Position numbers and translations under genes: made by a program
Assembly: GCF_041821065.1 (NCBI RefSeq)
Contig: NZ_JBGUAX010000013.1
Location: 1 to 64,000 of the forward strand
Reading direction: 5' to 3'
Source of the DNA: Egicoccus sp. AB-alg2
GTDB lineage: Bacteria > Actinomycetota > Nitriliruptoria > Nitriliruptorales > Nitriliruptoraceae
DNA length: 64,000 nt
Part shown: piece by piece, positions 16,591 to 25,052 of the stretch
How the letters are laid out: every line of letters begins with the position of its first letter
Position numbering within the stretch: position 1 is the first letter of the stretch
Notes under the pieces: model-generated
Told to the model about the DNA's origin: nothing
Seen by the model: only the letters and a program-made list of their open reading frames with translations
The model's database searches: none

Positions 16591-18830
16591 CCGACGTCGA
16601 CCGTTCCAAGCTGCTGCTGCCCGGGCGTCGCCTCCAACGGCTGCGCGAGGAGATCCGCGACGTACGGGCGAGCCAGTTCCGCCGCCTGTACGAGCAGGCC
16701 GACTGGTACCGCCACCAGCAGCCACCGGCCGAGCACCCGACGGCCAGCATCACGTTCTTCGGGCCGGCCGCGGCGAACCTGTCGCTGCTGCACCTGCTGA
16801 CCGACCAGGACCACTACCTCGACGAGGCCCGCCGGTGGATCTTCACCGCGGCGCGCTATCCCCACTGGGGCAAGGCGCACATGCCCGACCACGACCTCGA
16901 CGCCGGCTGGCTGTCGTACGGGCTCTCGCTGGCCTACTCCTGGATCGGTGACCGGCTGCCCGCGGCCGAACGCGAGGAGCTCGAGGCCAAGCTGTTGCTC
17001 CAGGGCCAGCGGCTGTACGACTTCGCCGTGGAGTCCGAGGGCGGCTGGTGGTCCAGCTCCTACTGGCAGAACCACAACTGGATCTGTTACGCGGGCCTGG
17101 CGACGGCCGGCTACGCCCTGCAGGACCGCCACCCCGAGGCGCGCGAGTGGACCAAGCGCGCCGAGGAGAACTTCCGCAAGGTCCTCGAACTGCTGCCCGA
17201 GGACGGCTCCAACTGCGAAGGCGTCGTCTACTGGCGCTACGGCGTGCCGTGGATCGCGACCTACCTCGACGTGCTCGAGCAGGCCACCGGCACCGACCTG
17301 TTCCCCGACAGCCCGTACCTGCGCGAGACGTTCTGGTACCGGCTCTACCAGGCGGCGCCGAACCTCGAGGAGATCGTCAACCACGGCGACTGCCACGACC
17401 GGCGCAGCGGCCACTCCGTCGCCTTCTACTACCTGCTGGCGAAGAAGTACCGCCTCCCGCAGGCGCAGTGGCTGGCCCGGCAGGTCGCCGAGCGCGGCTT
17501 CTGGCGCGAGGCCTACGAGTCCGGCGTGAAGCCGGGCGTGATGCCCGAGGCGTTCCAGGAACTGCTCTGGTACGACCCGACCGTCCCCGAGCAGGACGTG
17601 CGGGACCTGCCGACCCAGCGGTACTTCCCGGACCTCGGGCTGGTCGTGGCCAGGACCGGGTGGGACCGCGACGCGACGATGGTGTCGTTCAAGGCCAGCC
17701 CCGGCGGGGGGCACAAGGCCTGGGAGCGGGCCAAGCGGTTCAAGGACGAGGACGGCTGGGACACGCTCAACGCCGGCCACCACCACCCTGACGCCAACGC
17801 GTTCGTGCTGCTGAGCCGGGACGCGTTCCTGGCCATCGACGACGGCTATGCCAACCGCAAGCGGGCCGCCAACCACAACCTCGTCCTCGTCGACGGGCAG
17901 GGCTTCGTCAACGAGGACCGCTACCACGTCTACAAGGAGTTGCCCTACCAGCACCAGGCCCGCATCCGGTCGCACGCGGCCGGCGCCGGCTACGTCCACG
18001 CGGTCGGGGAGTCGGCCGCGATGTACGAACCGGCCCTGGGCGTGCGTCAGGTCGACCGGCACCTGTGGTTCAGCCCGCTCGGGCACACCGTGCTGCTCGA
18101 CCGACTGGCCGCCGACGCCGACCGCACCTGGACGTGGCTGCTGCACAGCGACCACCCGGCGACCGCGGATGCGGAGCGCCTGCACCGCATCCGCAAGGCC
18201 CGGGCCCGCCTCGACGTCCACCACGTGCGGCCCGACGCGCTGGACACGGAGATCGGCGAGACCGAGATCTACGCCAACCCGACCGCCAGCACGCCGAGCC
18301 TGGAGATCCGGCGCGTCCAGCAGACCCTGCGCGTCCACGCCGGACCGGCCCGCGAGGCCACGTTCCTCGCGGTCCTGGACGCGCGTGACGACCACGACCC
18401 CGACACGTCGCACGTCACCGCGCTGGACGTGGACGGCGAAGGTCAGGCCGTGAGGATCGAGCGCGGCAGCGACGTCGAGGTGGTGCTCCTCGAGGTGGCC
18501 GCCGGCGCCACGGCCGGCGACGTCTCCGCGACTGGCGCGGCCGCGGTGGCCGCCCAGGCCGACGGCCGCCAGGTGCTCGGCGTCGCCCACGGCACCCGCG
18601 TCGCGCGGGGCGGCCGCGAGGTGGTCGCCTCCGCCACCGCGTCCGTCTTCGTGACCTGGGACGCCTACGAGGTCGGCGTGGACGTCAGCGCCGACACGGA
18701 CGTCGAGGTGACCGTGACGGCCGACGCGCCCGTCAGCGTGCGTGCCGACGGGGTCGCGGTCGTCCCGGAGGACGGCCGCGTGCGCCTGCACGTGCCGGCC
18801 GGCACCCACCGGGTGACCTGGACGCGCTAG
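16587..18830 (+). CDS. Second cytoplasmic heparinase II/III-like lyase
   Basis: A 747-residue protein with no signal peptide. The N-terminal half (about 1-330) is an alpha/alpha-toroid with QNHNW near residue 162, a plausible catalytic Asn/His. The centre has GHHHPDANAF (about 397-406), the metal/active-site region of the beta-sandwich domain. The last 150 residues are small beta domains. It resembles the PL15/17/39-like group more than the 12221 gene does, so the two probably act on different linkages or ends. The ATG at 16587 overlaps the previous stop. Confidence 0.83.
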   Translation: MTDVDRSKLLLPGRRLQRLREEIRDVRASQFRRLYEQADWYRHQQPPAEHPTASITFFGPAAANLSLLHLLTDQDHYLDEARRWIFTAARYPHWGKAHMPDHDLDAGWLSYGLSLAYSWIGDRLPAAEREELEAKLLLQGQRLYDFAVESEGGWWSSSYWQNHNWICYAGLATAGYALQDRHPEAREWTKRAEENFRKVLELLPEDGSNCEGVVYWRYGVPWIATYLDVLEQATGTDLFPDSPYLRETFWYRLYQAAPNLEEIVNHGDCHDRRSGHSVAFYYLLAKKYRLPQAQWLARQVAERGFWREAYESGVKPGVMPEAFQELLWYDPTVPEQDVRDLPTQRYFPDLGLVVARTGWDRDATMVSFKASPGGGHKAWERAKRFKDEDGWDTLNAGHHHPDANAFVLLSRDAFLAIDDGYANRKRAANHNLVLVDGQGFVNEDRYHVYKELPYQHQARIRSHAAGAGYVHAVGESAAMYEPALGVRQVDRHLWFSPLGHTVLLDRLAADADRTWTWLLHSDHPATADAERLHRIRKARARLDVHHVRPDALDTEIGETEIYANPTASTPSLEIRRVQQTLRVHAGPAREATFLAVLDARDDHDPDTSHVTALDVDGEGQAVRIERGSDVEVVLLEVAAGATAGDVSATGAAAVAAQADGRQVLGVAHGTRVARGGREVVASATASVFVTWDAYEVGVDVSADTDVEVTVTADAPVSVRADGVAVVPEDGRVRLHVPAGTHRVTWTR

Positions 18831-19441
18831 TGGGTGACGCTGCGCCCGTGAAGGGCGAACGCTGGGAGACCCGGGTGCTCGGCTGGCTCGAGCACCCGGT
18901 CAACCTCGTGCTCGCGAACCTCGTGTGGTTCGTGCTCGTCCTGCCGGTGGTGACGTGGTTCGCGGCCGCCGTCGCGCTGGCACACAGCGTCGACGCCTGG
19001 TTCCGCCACGGCGACGACCGGATGGTCCGCAACGCCCTGGCCGGCTGGCGGTTGACGTGGCGGCGCACGCTGCCGTTCGGCGTCGTCAGCGGCGCCGTCG
19101 GCGCCGTCCTGGCGGTCAACGCGCTCTTCCTCTCGACCCGGCCGGCCGGGGTGGCGACGGTGCTGCTGGGCGGCACCGGCGGGCTCGGCCTGCTGTGGCT
19201 GGGGCTGCACCTGTGGCTCGTGCCGCTGCTCGGCCGCCACCCCGACCTGTCCCTTCGGGCCGCGCTCGCCATGGCCGCGAACGCCGCCATCCGCTTCGCG
19301 CCGCTGACGCTGCTGATGGTCGTCTTCACCGTGCTGCTGGCCGCCGTGCTCGTCGCCTTCTGGACGTTCGTGCCGTTCCTCAGCGCTGCCCTGGTGGTCG
19401 CGCTCGCGCTGCGTGCCCTCGACCGGGCCGAGCGCGCATGA
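18830..19441 (+). CDS. DUF624 (YesL-like) membrane protein
   Basis: A 203-residue protein with about five hydrophobic segments and the DUF624 N-terminal pattern (a glycan-locus family whose founder YesL sits in the Bacillus rhamnogalacturonan cluster). The GTG at 18830 shares its G with the preceding TAG stop. DUF624 genes commonly accompany sugar ABC transporters. Their function is not established. Confidence 0.75.
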   Translation: MGDAAPVKGERWETRVLGWLEHPVNLVLANLVWFVLVLPVVTWFAAAVALAHSVDAWFRHGDDRMVRNALAGWRLTWRRTLPFGVVSGAVGAVLAVNALFLSTRPAGVATVLLGGTGGLGLLWLGLHLWLVPLLGRHPDLSLRAALAMAANAAIRFAPLTLLMVVFTVLLAAVLVAFWTFVPFLSAALVVALALRALDRAERA

Positions 19442-20676
19442 GCGGCGACCGACGTCGGCGCCTGCGTGCCAACTGGCGACGGGTGCGTGGCCTGCCGCTG
19501 CCGTTCTGGGTCATGTTCGCGGACACGTTCGCGATGGCGGTCGGCTTCTACCTGCTGATTCCGCTGTTCGCCTACCACCTGCTGGAGAACGTCGCGCTGT
19601 CGGCGACGGTCGTCGGCGTCATCGCGGCCGTGCGCAGCTTCAGCCAGCAGGGTCTGATGGTGTGGTCGGGCGCGCTGGCCGACCGCATCGGCTACCGCAA
19701 CGCGATCTGCGCGGGCGTGCTGATCCGCGCCGCCGGGTTCGGGCTGTTCGGGGTCGCCGACAGCGTGGCGGTGTTCCTCGTCGGCTCGGTCCTGGCCGGC
19801 TTCGGCGGATCGCTCTTCCACCCCGCCAGCTACGCCACCTATGCCGTCCTGACCGACGACGCCGACCGGGTGACCATCTACTCGGTGCGTGAGCTGCTCT
19901 CCAACGGCGGGTTCATCCTCGGACCCGTCGTGGGCGGGCTCCTGCTCACCTACGACTTCCGCTGGGTCTGCTTCGTATCGGCCGGGCTGTTCGCCGCCAC
20001 CTCCGTGCTGACGTGGTTCGGGCTGCCCGCGTTGCGCCGGACCGAGCGGGTGTCGCGCTCCTTCGTCGCCGCGCTGCGCGAGGTCGTGCGCAACCGGGCC
20101 TTCGTCCACTTCACGTGGGTGACCGGTGGGGCCTGGGCGCTGGTGACGCAGCTGTACCTCGCCGTGCCCGTGCGGGCCGGGGACCTGCTCGCCGATGCGT
20201 CACAGCTCGGGCGTGTGTACGCGGTGGGGGCGGTCGTGATGGTGGTGACGCTGGTGCCGCTGTCGCGCGTGGCGAGCCAGCGCCTGCACGCCTTCCACGT
20301 GATGGCGCTCGGCACGCTGCTGCTGGGCGGGGGGCTGCTGGCGATCGGGTTCGCGCCGGTCGCGGCGGCGCTGTACCTCGGTGTGGTGGTGTTCACGCTC
20401 GGCCAGGTGCTGTGCCAGCCGATGATGAACAGCCTGGTGTCGCGCTTCGCCGACCCCGACCGGATGGCGTCGTTCTTCGGCGTCAACGGGCTGGCCCTGG
20501 CGGTGGGCGGCGTGCTCGGCAACGTCGGCGGCGGGGTCCTGTACCAGCTCGCGGAGCAGCCGGCCTACCGCTCGCTGCCGTGGCTGGTGTTCGGGTGCTG
20601 GGCGGTCGGCGTGGCGGTCCTCTACGTGCGCACCGCCCGGGCCGTCGACCCGCCCTCGGAGACCGCCGCGGCCTGA
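19438..20676 (+). CDS. Major facilitator superfamily transporter
   Basis: A 412-residue MFS protein with 12 predicted membrane spans and the loop 2-3 motif GALADRIGYRNA. The ATG at 19438 overlaps the DUF624 stop. It is the last gene of the uronate operon. It could import monomeric uronates or export an overflow product; it resembles drug/sugar MFS proteins too generally to decide. Confidence 0.85.
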   Translation: MSGDRRRRLRANWRRVRGLPLPFWVMFADTFAMAVGFYLLIPLFAYHLLENVALSATVVGVIAAVRSFSQQGLMVWSGALADRIGYRNAICAGVLIRAAGFGLFGVADSVAVFLVGSVLAGFGGSLFHPASYATYAVLTDDADRVTIYSVRELLSNGGFILGPVVGGLLLTYDFRWVCFVSAGLFAATSVLTWFGLPALRRTERVSRSFVAALREVVRNRAFVHFTWVTGGAWALVTQLYLAVPVRAGDLLADASQLGRVYAVGAVVMVVTLVPLSRVASQRLHAFHVMALGTLLLGGGLLAIGFAPVAAALYLGVVVFTLGQVLCQPMMNSLVSRFADPDRMASFFGVNGLALAVGGVLGNVGGGVLYQLAEQPAYRSLPWLVFGCWAVGVAVLYVRTARAVDPPSETAAA

Positions 20677-20693
20677 CACCGGCGCTCGTCCGA

Positions 20694-21554
20694 TCAGCCG
20701 ACCCGGGCGTCGTCCGCCGCCTCCTGGATCACCGCGTACGCCGAGGACCGCAGCCGCACGACGGCGGCGCCGCCGATGCTGGCGTGGTCACCCTCCGCCA
20801 GGACCCGCTGGACGTTGTCCGGGGGCAGACGCAGGGCCTCGAACGCCAGCTGGGCGAGCTGTGGGCCCGAGAGGTCCGTGAGCGTGTGCTGGCGCAGGAC
20901 GCTGGCGGCGCGCAGCACCTGGTCGGGGTTCGGGCGCTCGACGACCTGGGCGTGCGCCGCGGCCAGCAGCTCCGCCTGCGCCTGCGAGCGGGCGAAGTCC
21001 CCGCCGGAGCGGTTCTTGCGGTCGCGACCGTAGGTCAGCGCCTGGCTGCCGGTCAGCTGCTGCACGCCCGTCGACGTGATCGCGGTGCCGCCGTCGCTGA
21101 CCGGGGTGCCGACGTCGACGGTGACGCCGCCGAAGGCCTGCACGGCGTGCTTGAACGCCTGCATCGAGGTCACGAGGTAGCCGTCCACCTCGATGCCGAA
21201 CTCCTGCTCGACCGTGTCGACGCACCGCTGCGCGCCGCCGACGAGGCAACCATTGATCCGGCCGTTGCCGCGCCCGGCGACGTTCACCCAGGCGTCGCGT
21301 GGGACGGACACGAACGTGGCGTGCTGACGGTCCGCGCTGACGAACAGGATCTGGAAGGCGTCCGCGCGGCCCTGCAGCGGATCCGGGCCACGCGGCGGAC
21401 CCTCGTCCGAGCCCAGCAGCAGCAACGTCAACACCTCGCCGTCGCCCTCGGGCAGCAGGTAGCGGTCCGCCGCCCCGGCGCCCCCGGTGCTGAGCCCCCA
21501 CGCGAGCACCAGTGCGACCAGCGTGGCCGGACCACGCCGCCGGCGCGCGGTCAT
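20694..21554 (-). CDS. LytR-CpsA-Psr (LCP) family protein
   Basis: A 286-residue protein with an N-terminal signal/anchor (about 8-30) and an LCP core: LLLLGSDEG, GRADAFQILFVSADR and SVPRDAWVNV carry the family's phosphate-contacting Asp/Arg residues. LCP enzymes attach glycopolymers to peptidoglycan from lipid carriers. The ATG at 21554 overlaps the stop of the upstream gene, forming a two-gene operon. It is smaller than many LCP proteins and lacks the C-terminal LytR domain. Confidence 0.85.
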   Translation of the reverse strand: MTARRRRGPATLVALVLAWGLSTGGAGAADRYLLPEGDGEVLTLLLLGSDEGPPRGPDPLQGRADAFQILFVSADRQHATFVSVPRDAWVNVAGRGNGRINGCLVGGAQRCVDTVEQEFGIEVDGYLVTSMQAFKHAVQAFGGVTVDVGTPVSDGGTAITSTGVQQLTGSQALTYGRDRKNRSGGDFARSQAQAELLAAAHAQVVERPNPDQVLRAASVLRQHTLTDLSGPQLAQLAFEALRLPPDNVQRVLAEGDHASIGGAAVVRLRSSAYAVIQEAADDARVG

Positions 21555-22153
21555 CGGCGCACCGCCAGCAGCCGCGGCGGCTCGCCGGGCGTGAACACGA
21601 ACGAGGCCACGCTCTGCGTGCCGTCGGCCAGCGTCAGCGTCGCGACGACCCGCCCCCACTCCGGCAGGTCGCGGGCCCCGACGCGCACCTCGTAGCTGAT
21701 GCTGCCCACGCCGCCGTCCGGCCCGACCGTGCGCAGCACCTGGAGGTCGCCGGTCAGCCCGTCGCCGTCCAGCGTCCCGTCACCGCCCACCTGCAGGTCG
21801 ACGAGGTGCTCGTCGACGACCGCCACCATCGCGGCCGCGAAGTCGTCCGTCGCGTCCTGGTCCAGGACCGCCGTCGCGTCGCCGCTGCTGCCGGCGCCGT
21901 ACAGCTTCGTGCCGGTGACCGACAGGTCCTGCACGTCGACCGTGTCGACCACGCCACGGACGGGGTCCGGTTCGGGTTCGGGTTCCGGCTCGGGGTCCGG
22001 CTCCGGCTCCGGCTCGGGGTCGGGGGCCGCGGCCTCCTCCACGGGCAGTTCGTCTTCCCCGGCCGTCCACAGCACCGTCACCAACAGCAGCACGGCCAGG
22101 CCAGCGATCAGGACGCTGGCGAGCACGGCCGGATTGCGGCGGGAGGTCGACAT
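21551..22153 (-). CDS. Membrane-anchored protein with Pro/Glu/Asp repeat linker
   Basis: A 200-residue protein of unknown function. It has one N-terminal membrane span (about 12-33), a 20-residue Asp-Pro-Glu-Pro type repeat at about 44-65, then a beta-rich extracellular domain (about 68-200) without a family I recognise. It is translated first in an operon with the LCP gene (ATGA overlap), suggesting a cell-envelope partner role. The linker would span the cell wall. Confidence 0.7.
   Translation of the reverse strand: MSTSRRNPAVLASVLIAGLAVLLLVTVLWTAGEDELPVEEAAAPDPEPEPEPDPEPEPEPEPDPVRGVVDTVDVQDLSVTGTKLYGAGSSGDATAVLDQDATDDFAAAMVAVVDEHLVDLQVGGDGTLDGDGLTGDLQVLRTVGPDGGVGSISYEVRVGARDLPEWGRVVATLTLADGTQSVASFVFTPGEPPRLLAVRR
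21961..22025. repeat. Hexanucleotide-type repeat encoding a Pro/Glu linker
   Basis: About 65 bases of degenerate 6-base repeats (GGTTCG, GGCTCC, GGCTCG variants) inside the 21551-22153 gene encode alternating Pro and acidic residues. The tract could vary in length in units of two residues without shifting the frame. Confidence 0.6.
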
Positions 22154-22304
22154 GGCGGCGCGGACGGTAGCCAGTTGCGCCCGGACAGCACGAGAACCGT
22201 CACGCGCGTGCGCTGGCGCCGCGGACCAGGACGGTCGGGAACCACGGCAATGGCCCACCGGACAGTCGAAGCCTGCAGGAGGTCACCACCTGTACCGAAG
22301 GTTG

Positions 22305-22318
22305 CCGCCGTACGGCGG
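22305..22318. promoter_or_regulatory. Perfect 14-bp palindrome in a divergent intergenic region
   Basis: CCGCCGTACGGCGG is a perfect dyad, flanked by GGTT and AACC with one extra base on the left. It sits between the leftward gene at 22153 and the rightward gene at 22415. An operator role is possible. The remaining bases of this 261-base gap show no other clear signal. Confidence 0.35.
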
Positions 22319-22414
22319 AACCGGGGCGACCGGACGTCGGGGCGAAGGGGCGCCCGGGCGGTGACAGGGTGGAACCCGATGGATGACGGACCACGAAGCG
22401 ACAGGAGAGAGACG

Positions 22415-22723
22415 ATGAGTTCGACCCACACCGGTGAGTTCCGGCGCCCGACGCCGGCCGACACGCACGAGGCGAAGGCGTCCGGCACCGGCGCGGGGCG
22501 CGGGTTCTCGGTCGCGGGCGGCATCCTCGGGATCATCGCCGTGTTCGTCGTGCCGATCCTGCTCGGCCCCGCCGGGATCGCACTGGGCTACGTCGGCCAT
22601 CGCAAGGGCGATCGACACGGCCGCACCGCGATGATCGTCGCCGGCGTCGGCATGGTGGTCGGCATCGTGCTCGGGATCGTGCTGTTCCAGCAGGCCGGTG
22701 GTCTGCCGGGCGGCGGTGCCTGA
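22415..22723 (+). CDS. Small two-span membrane protein (DUF4190-like)
   Basis: A 102-residue protein with a hydrophilic N-terminus (about 1-28) and two membrane helices (about 32-55 and 68-90) separated by GYVGHRKGDRHGR, resembling DUF4190-type proteins. The ATG at 22415 follows AGGAGAGA. Function unknown. Confidence 0.75.
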   Translation: MSSTHTGEFRRPTPADTHEAKASGTGAGRGFSVAGGILGIIAVFVVPILLGPAGIALGYVGHRKGDRHGRTAMIVAGVGMVVGIVLGIVLFQQAGGLPGGGA

Positions 22724-22786
22724 GCGTCGTCGATCGGAAGGCCTGGGGGTGTGGCGGCGCGGGGCGAGGCGCCGTGAACGGTGCCC

Positions 22787-23695
22787 TCAGCCCTGCCGGC
22801 GGGCGAGCGCGCGGGCGACCACGGGCGAGGTCAGCATCTGCACGACCGCGTACACGACGGCCGGCAGGGCGACCTCGGCCGGCAACCCGCCCGCGAACAC
22901 GACGAACGCCGCGATCGAGAACTCCTTCTTGCTGACGGTGAACAGCATCGCGACCCGGTCGCCGCGCCGGTGCAGCAGCGGCCGGGTCGCGGCGGCGACG
23001 AGGTAGCCACAGACGTTCAGGGCGACGGCCCCGACGGCGACCAGCGCCACCGTCGTTGGAGCGGCCAGGACCAGGTCCGCGTTCGGGCCGACAACGGCCA
23101 GCAGCAGCGCCAGGTAGGCCACCGACGCGGTCGCCGACAGGGCCGGCTCCAGCGAGGCGACCTGCCGCGGCCGTCGCGTCCGCACGGCGACGCCCACGAC
23201 GGTCGGCAGCAGCACGACCAGCGCCAACTCGCCCGCCAACTCGCCGAGCGGCGCCGCGAGCTCGACACCGGTGTAGAACAGGAACAGCGCCGGGACCACC
23301 AACGGCGCCAGCGCGGTGTTCACCGCGTTGGAGACCGTGGCCAGCGCGACGTTCCCGCGGGCGATCCAGACCAGCAACGGCGACGACACGTCGGTCGGCA
23401 GCGTGCCGAGCAGCACCATCCCGACCCACAGCTCACCGGCCCCGAACAGCAGGCCCGCCAGCCCGAGCGCCACCAGGCTCATCGGCCCGTACACCAGCAG
23501 CGTCGCCAGCGCCTGCAGGTGCGGGCGGCGCAGCACCTCCCGGAGCGTGTCGAGGTCGAAGCTCAGGCTGACCGCCAGCATGAGCAGCGCCAGCAGCGGC
23601 GTGACGGCCCCGCGCAGCCCGACGCCCAACTGCGGCGCGGCCAGCCCCAGCGCGCCCGTGGCCAGCACCAGGACGACGAGGTGGTCCTCCACCAC
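22787..23695 (-). CDS. BASS-type (bile acid:sodium symporter-like) transporter
   Basis: A 302-residue membrane protein with about nine to ten helices. Family features include the broken-helix region LLGTLPTDVSSPLL and NAVNTALAPLVVP, and a C-terminal KKEFSIAAFVVF. BASS proteins couple Na+ to import of organic anions. The substrate here is unknown. It is encoded alone on the minus strand, convergent with the DUF4190-like gene. Confidence 0.8.
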   Translation of the reverse strand: MVEDHLVVLVLATGALGLAAPQLGVGLRGAVTPLLALLMLAVSLSFDLDTLREVLRRPHLQALATLLVYGPMSLVALGLAGLLFGAGELWVGMVLLGTLPTDVSSPLLVWIARGNVALATVSNAVNTALAPLVVPALFLFYTGVELAAPLGELAGELALVVLLPTVVGVAVRTRRPRQVASLEPALSATASVAYLALLLAVVGPNADLVLAAPTTVALVAVGAVALNVCGYLVAAATRPLLHRRGDRVAMLFTVSKKEFSIAAFVVFAGGLPAEVALPAVVYAVVQMLTSPVVARALARRQG

Positions 23696-23850
23696 GCGCA
23701 GGCGCTCGACGGTCCCACCTCACCGGTCCGGGGCGTGTGAGGCTGCCACACGTTGCCGGTCCCGGGCGGGTCCGGGCCGCCGCACCCGGCCGGTGGCGGG
23801 CGCGCCGGGCCGCAGCACCAAGGCAGCGCGGTCGGGTCCGGGCCGGCCGG

Positions 23851-23856
23851 TAGGCT
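23851..23856 (+). promoter_or_regulatory. -10 box of purS (TAGGCT)
   Basis: TAGGCT lies 47 bases before the purS start and within GGTAGGCTCCGCGGCG. The same context (GTAGGCTCC) precedes purL, and a close variant precedes purF. No matching -35 is evident. Confidence 0.5.
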
Positions 23857-23902
23857 CCGCGGCGACCGCGCCGCCCGCTCCTTTCCGCTCGAAAGTGCCG
23901 CC

Positions 23903-24166
23903 ATGCCCCGGGTCGCCATCGACGTCCTGCTCAAGCACGAGATCCTCGACCCGCAGGGCCGTGCGGTGGAGCGGGCGCTGCCCGGGCTCGGCTTCGAGGG
24001 CGTGTCCGACGTCCGGATCGGCAAGCACCTGGAGCTGGACGTGGACGCCGACGGTGACGACCTCGCCGACCGCGTCTCGCGCATGTGCGCCGACTTCCTC
24101 ACCAACCCGGTGATCGAGACCTACACCTGGCGGGTGATCGGCGACGATCAGCGCGCCGACGCCTGA
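23903..24166 (+). CDS. purS: Phosphoribosylformylglycinamidine synthase subunit PurS
   Basis: An 87-residue small subunit of the three-part FGAM synthase (PurSQL) in purine biosynthesis. It shows the PurS pattern: VLLKHEILDPQGRAVERALPGLGF followed by VRIGKHLELDVD and a C-terminal NPVIETY. PurS bridges the PurQ glutaminase and the PurL synthetase. In many actinobacteria it is immediately followed by purQ. Here purQ lies 3.7 kb away. Confidence 0.92.
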   Translation: MPRVAIDVLLKHEILDPQGRAVERALPGLGFEGVSDVRIGKHLELDVDADGDDLADRVSRMCADFLTNPVIETYTWRVIGDDQRADA

Positions 24167-24185
24167 CGAATCCGCTCGGACCATC

Positions 24186-24980
24186 GTGAGCGACGACGCG
24201 CGCGACCCCGCCGGCCGGAAGGCGCCGTCCGGCCGGAAGGCGCCGCCCCTGCCGCCGTTGCGCGACGACGGCCTGCCGACGCTGCCCACCGGCGAGCCCG
24301 TGCTGCACCGTTGGTTCGTGATCGCGATGCTGGTCCTGGTGCCGATAGCGCTCGGCGTGTCGATCTGGGCGGCCACGGCCACGTTCGGGCGGGCGGAGCT
24401 GACGCCGGCCGAGCGACGCCCACCGGGCGGTCCCGAGGTCACGATCGAGCGGGGCGCCGCGCAGCTGAGCCCCACCGACGAGCTCGAGCAGGGACCCGCC
24501 TGCTTCCAGGGCGGCCAGATCATCGGCGACTCGGGATCCCGGGCTGCGGCCCGCCGGGCGATGCAGGGCGCCTGCGACCTGATCGCCGGCGGCGGGTACG
24601 ACGAGGCACTGGCGGGCCTGCGGAAATGGGCCCGCACCGACGGGCGCGTACGCATCGCCGCCTTCGAGCTGTCCGGCGTCGAGTCCTCCGCACGGCTCGA
24701 GGACGGCCGCCTCGTGATCGAGCTCAACGCCGCCTTCCAGTTCGAGGACGCCACCGCGGCGGCACCCGCCGTGATCCACCAGCTGGCGCTGCTGGCCGCG
24801 CCGGACTTCCCCGGCGCGCCGATTCCCGGCGAGCAGGAACTGCGCGCCGCGCAGCTGCAGCGACAGGCCTGCGGGGAGCTGCCGCCCCGCCTGCGGCCCC
24901 GCGGCTGCGACGACGTCGAGGAGTTGCTGGCGGCCGACGACCCGCTCCAGGACCTCCTCGACGCGGGCTGGCCCCGCTGA
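24186..24980 (+). CDS. Membrane-anchored hypothetical protein
   Basis: A 264-residue protein starting at GTG 24186, 19 bases after purS. A proline/arginine-rich cytoplasmic N-terminus (about 1-42) repeats GRKAP, then one membrane span (about 44-66) leads to an outside domain with four cysteines (in GPACF, GACDL, RQACGEL, RGCDDV), which may form two disulfides. I recognise no family. Its spacing suggests co-transcription with purS, but nothing links it to purines. Confidence 0.7.
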   Translation: MSDDARDPAGRKAPSGRKAPPLPPLRDDGLPTLPTGEPVLHRWFVIAMLVLVPIALGVSIWAATATFGRAELTPAERRPPGGPEVTIERGAAQLSPTDELEQGPACFQGGQIIGDSGSRAAARRAMQGACDLIAGGGYDEALAGLRKWARTDGRVRIAAFELSGVESSARLEDGRLVIELNAAFQFEDATAAAPAVIHQLALLAAPDFPGAPIPGEQELRAAQLQRQACGELPPRLRPRGCDDVEELLAADDPLQDLLDAGWPR

Positions 24981-25019
24981 CGCGGCGTTGAGTCCGGCAG
25001 CGATGGGGGCAAGTACGCG

Positions 25020-25052
25020 CAACGGCTGCGAGTTCAACGGGTGGCTGCAACA
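25020..25052 (+). repeat. Left terminal inverted repeat of the IS30 element
   Basis: The inner 19 bases read TCAACGGGTGGCTGCAACA (25034-25052). The outer 14 bases also pair with the right end. It contains the transposase stop. Confidence 0.75.

Noticed and set aside
16533-18809. A long minus-strand frame opposite the second cytoplasmic lyase
   Set aside because: No family features or ribosome site; the plus-strand protein has recognisable heparinase II/III motifs and operon overlaps.
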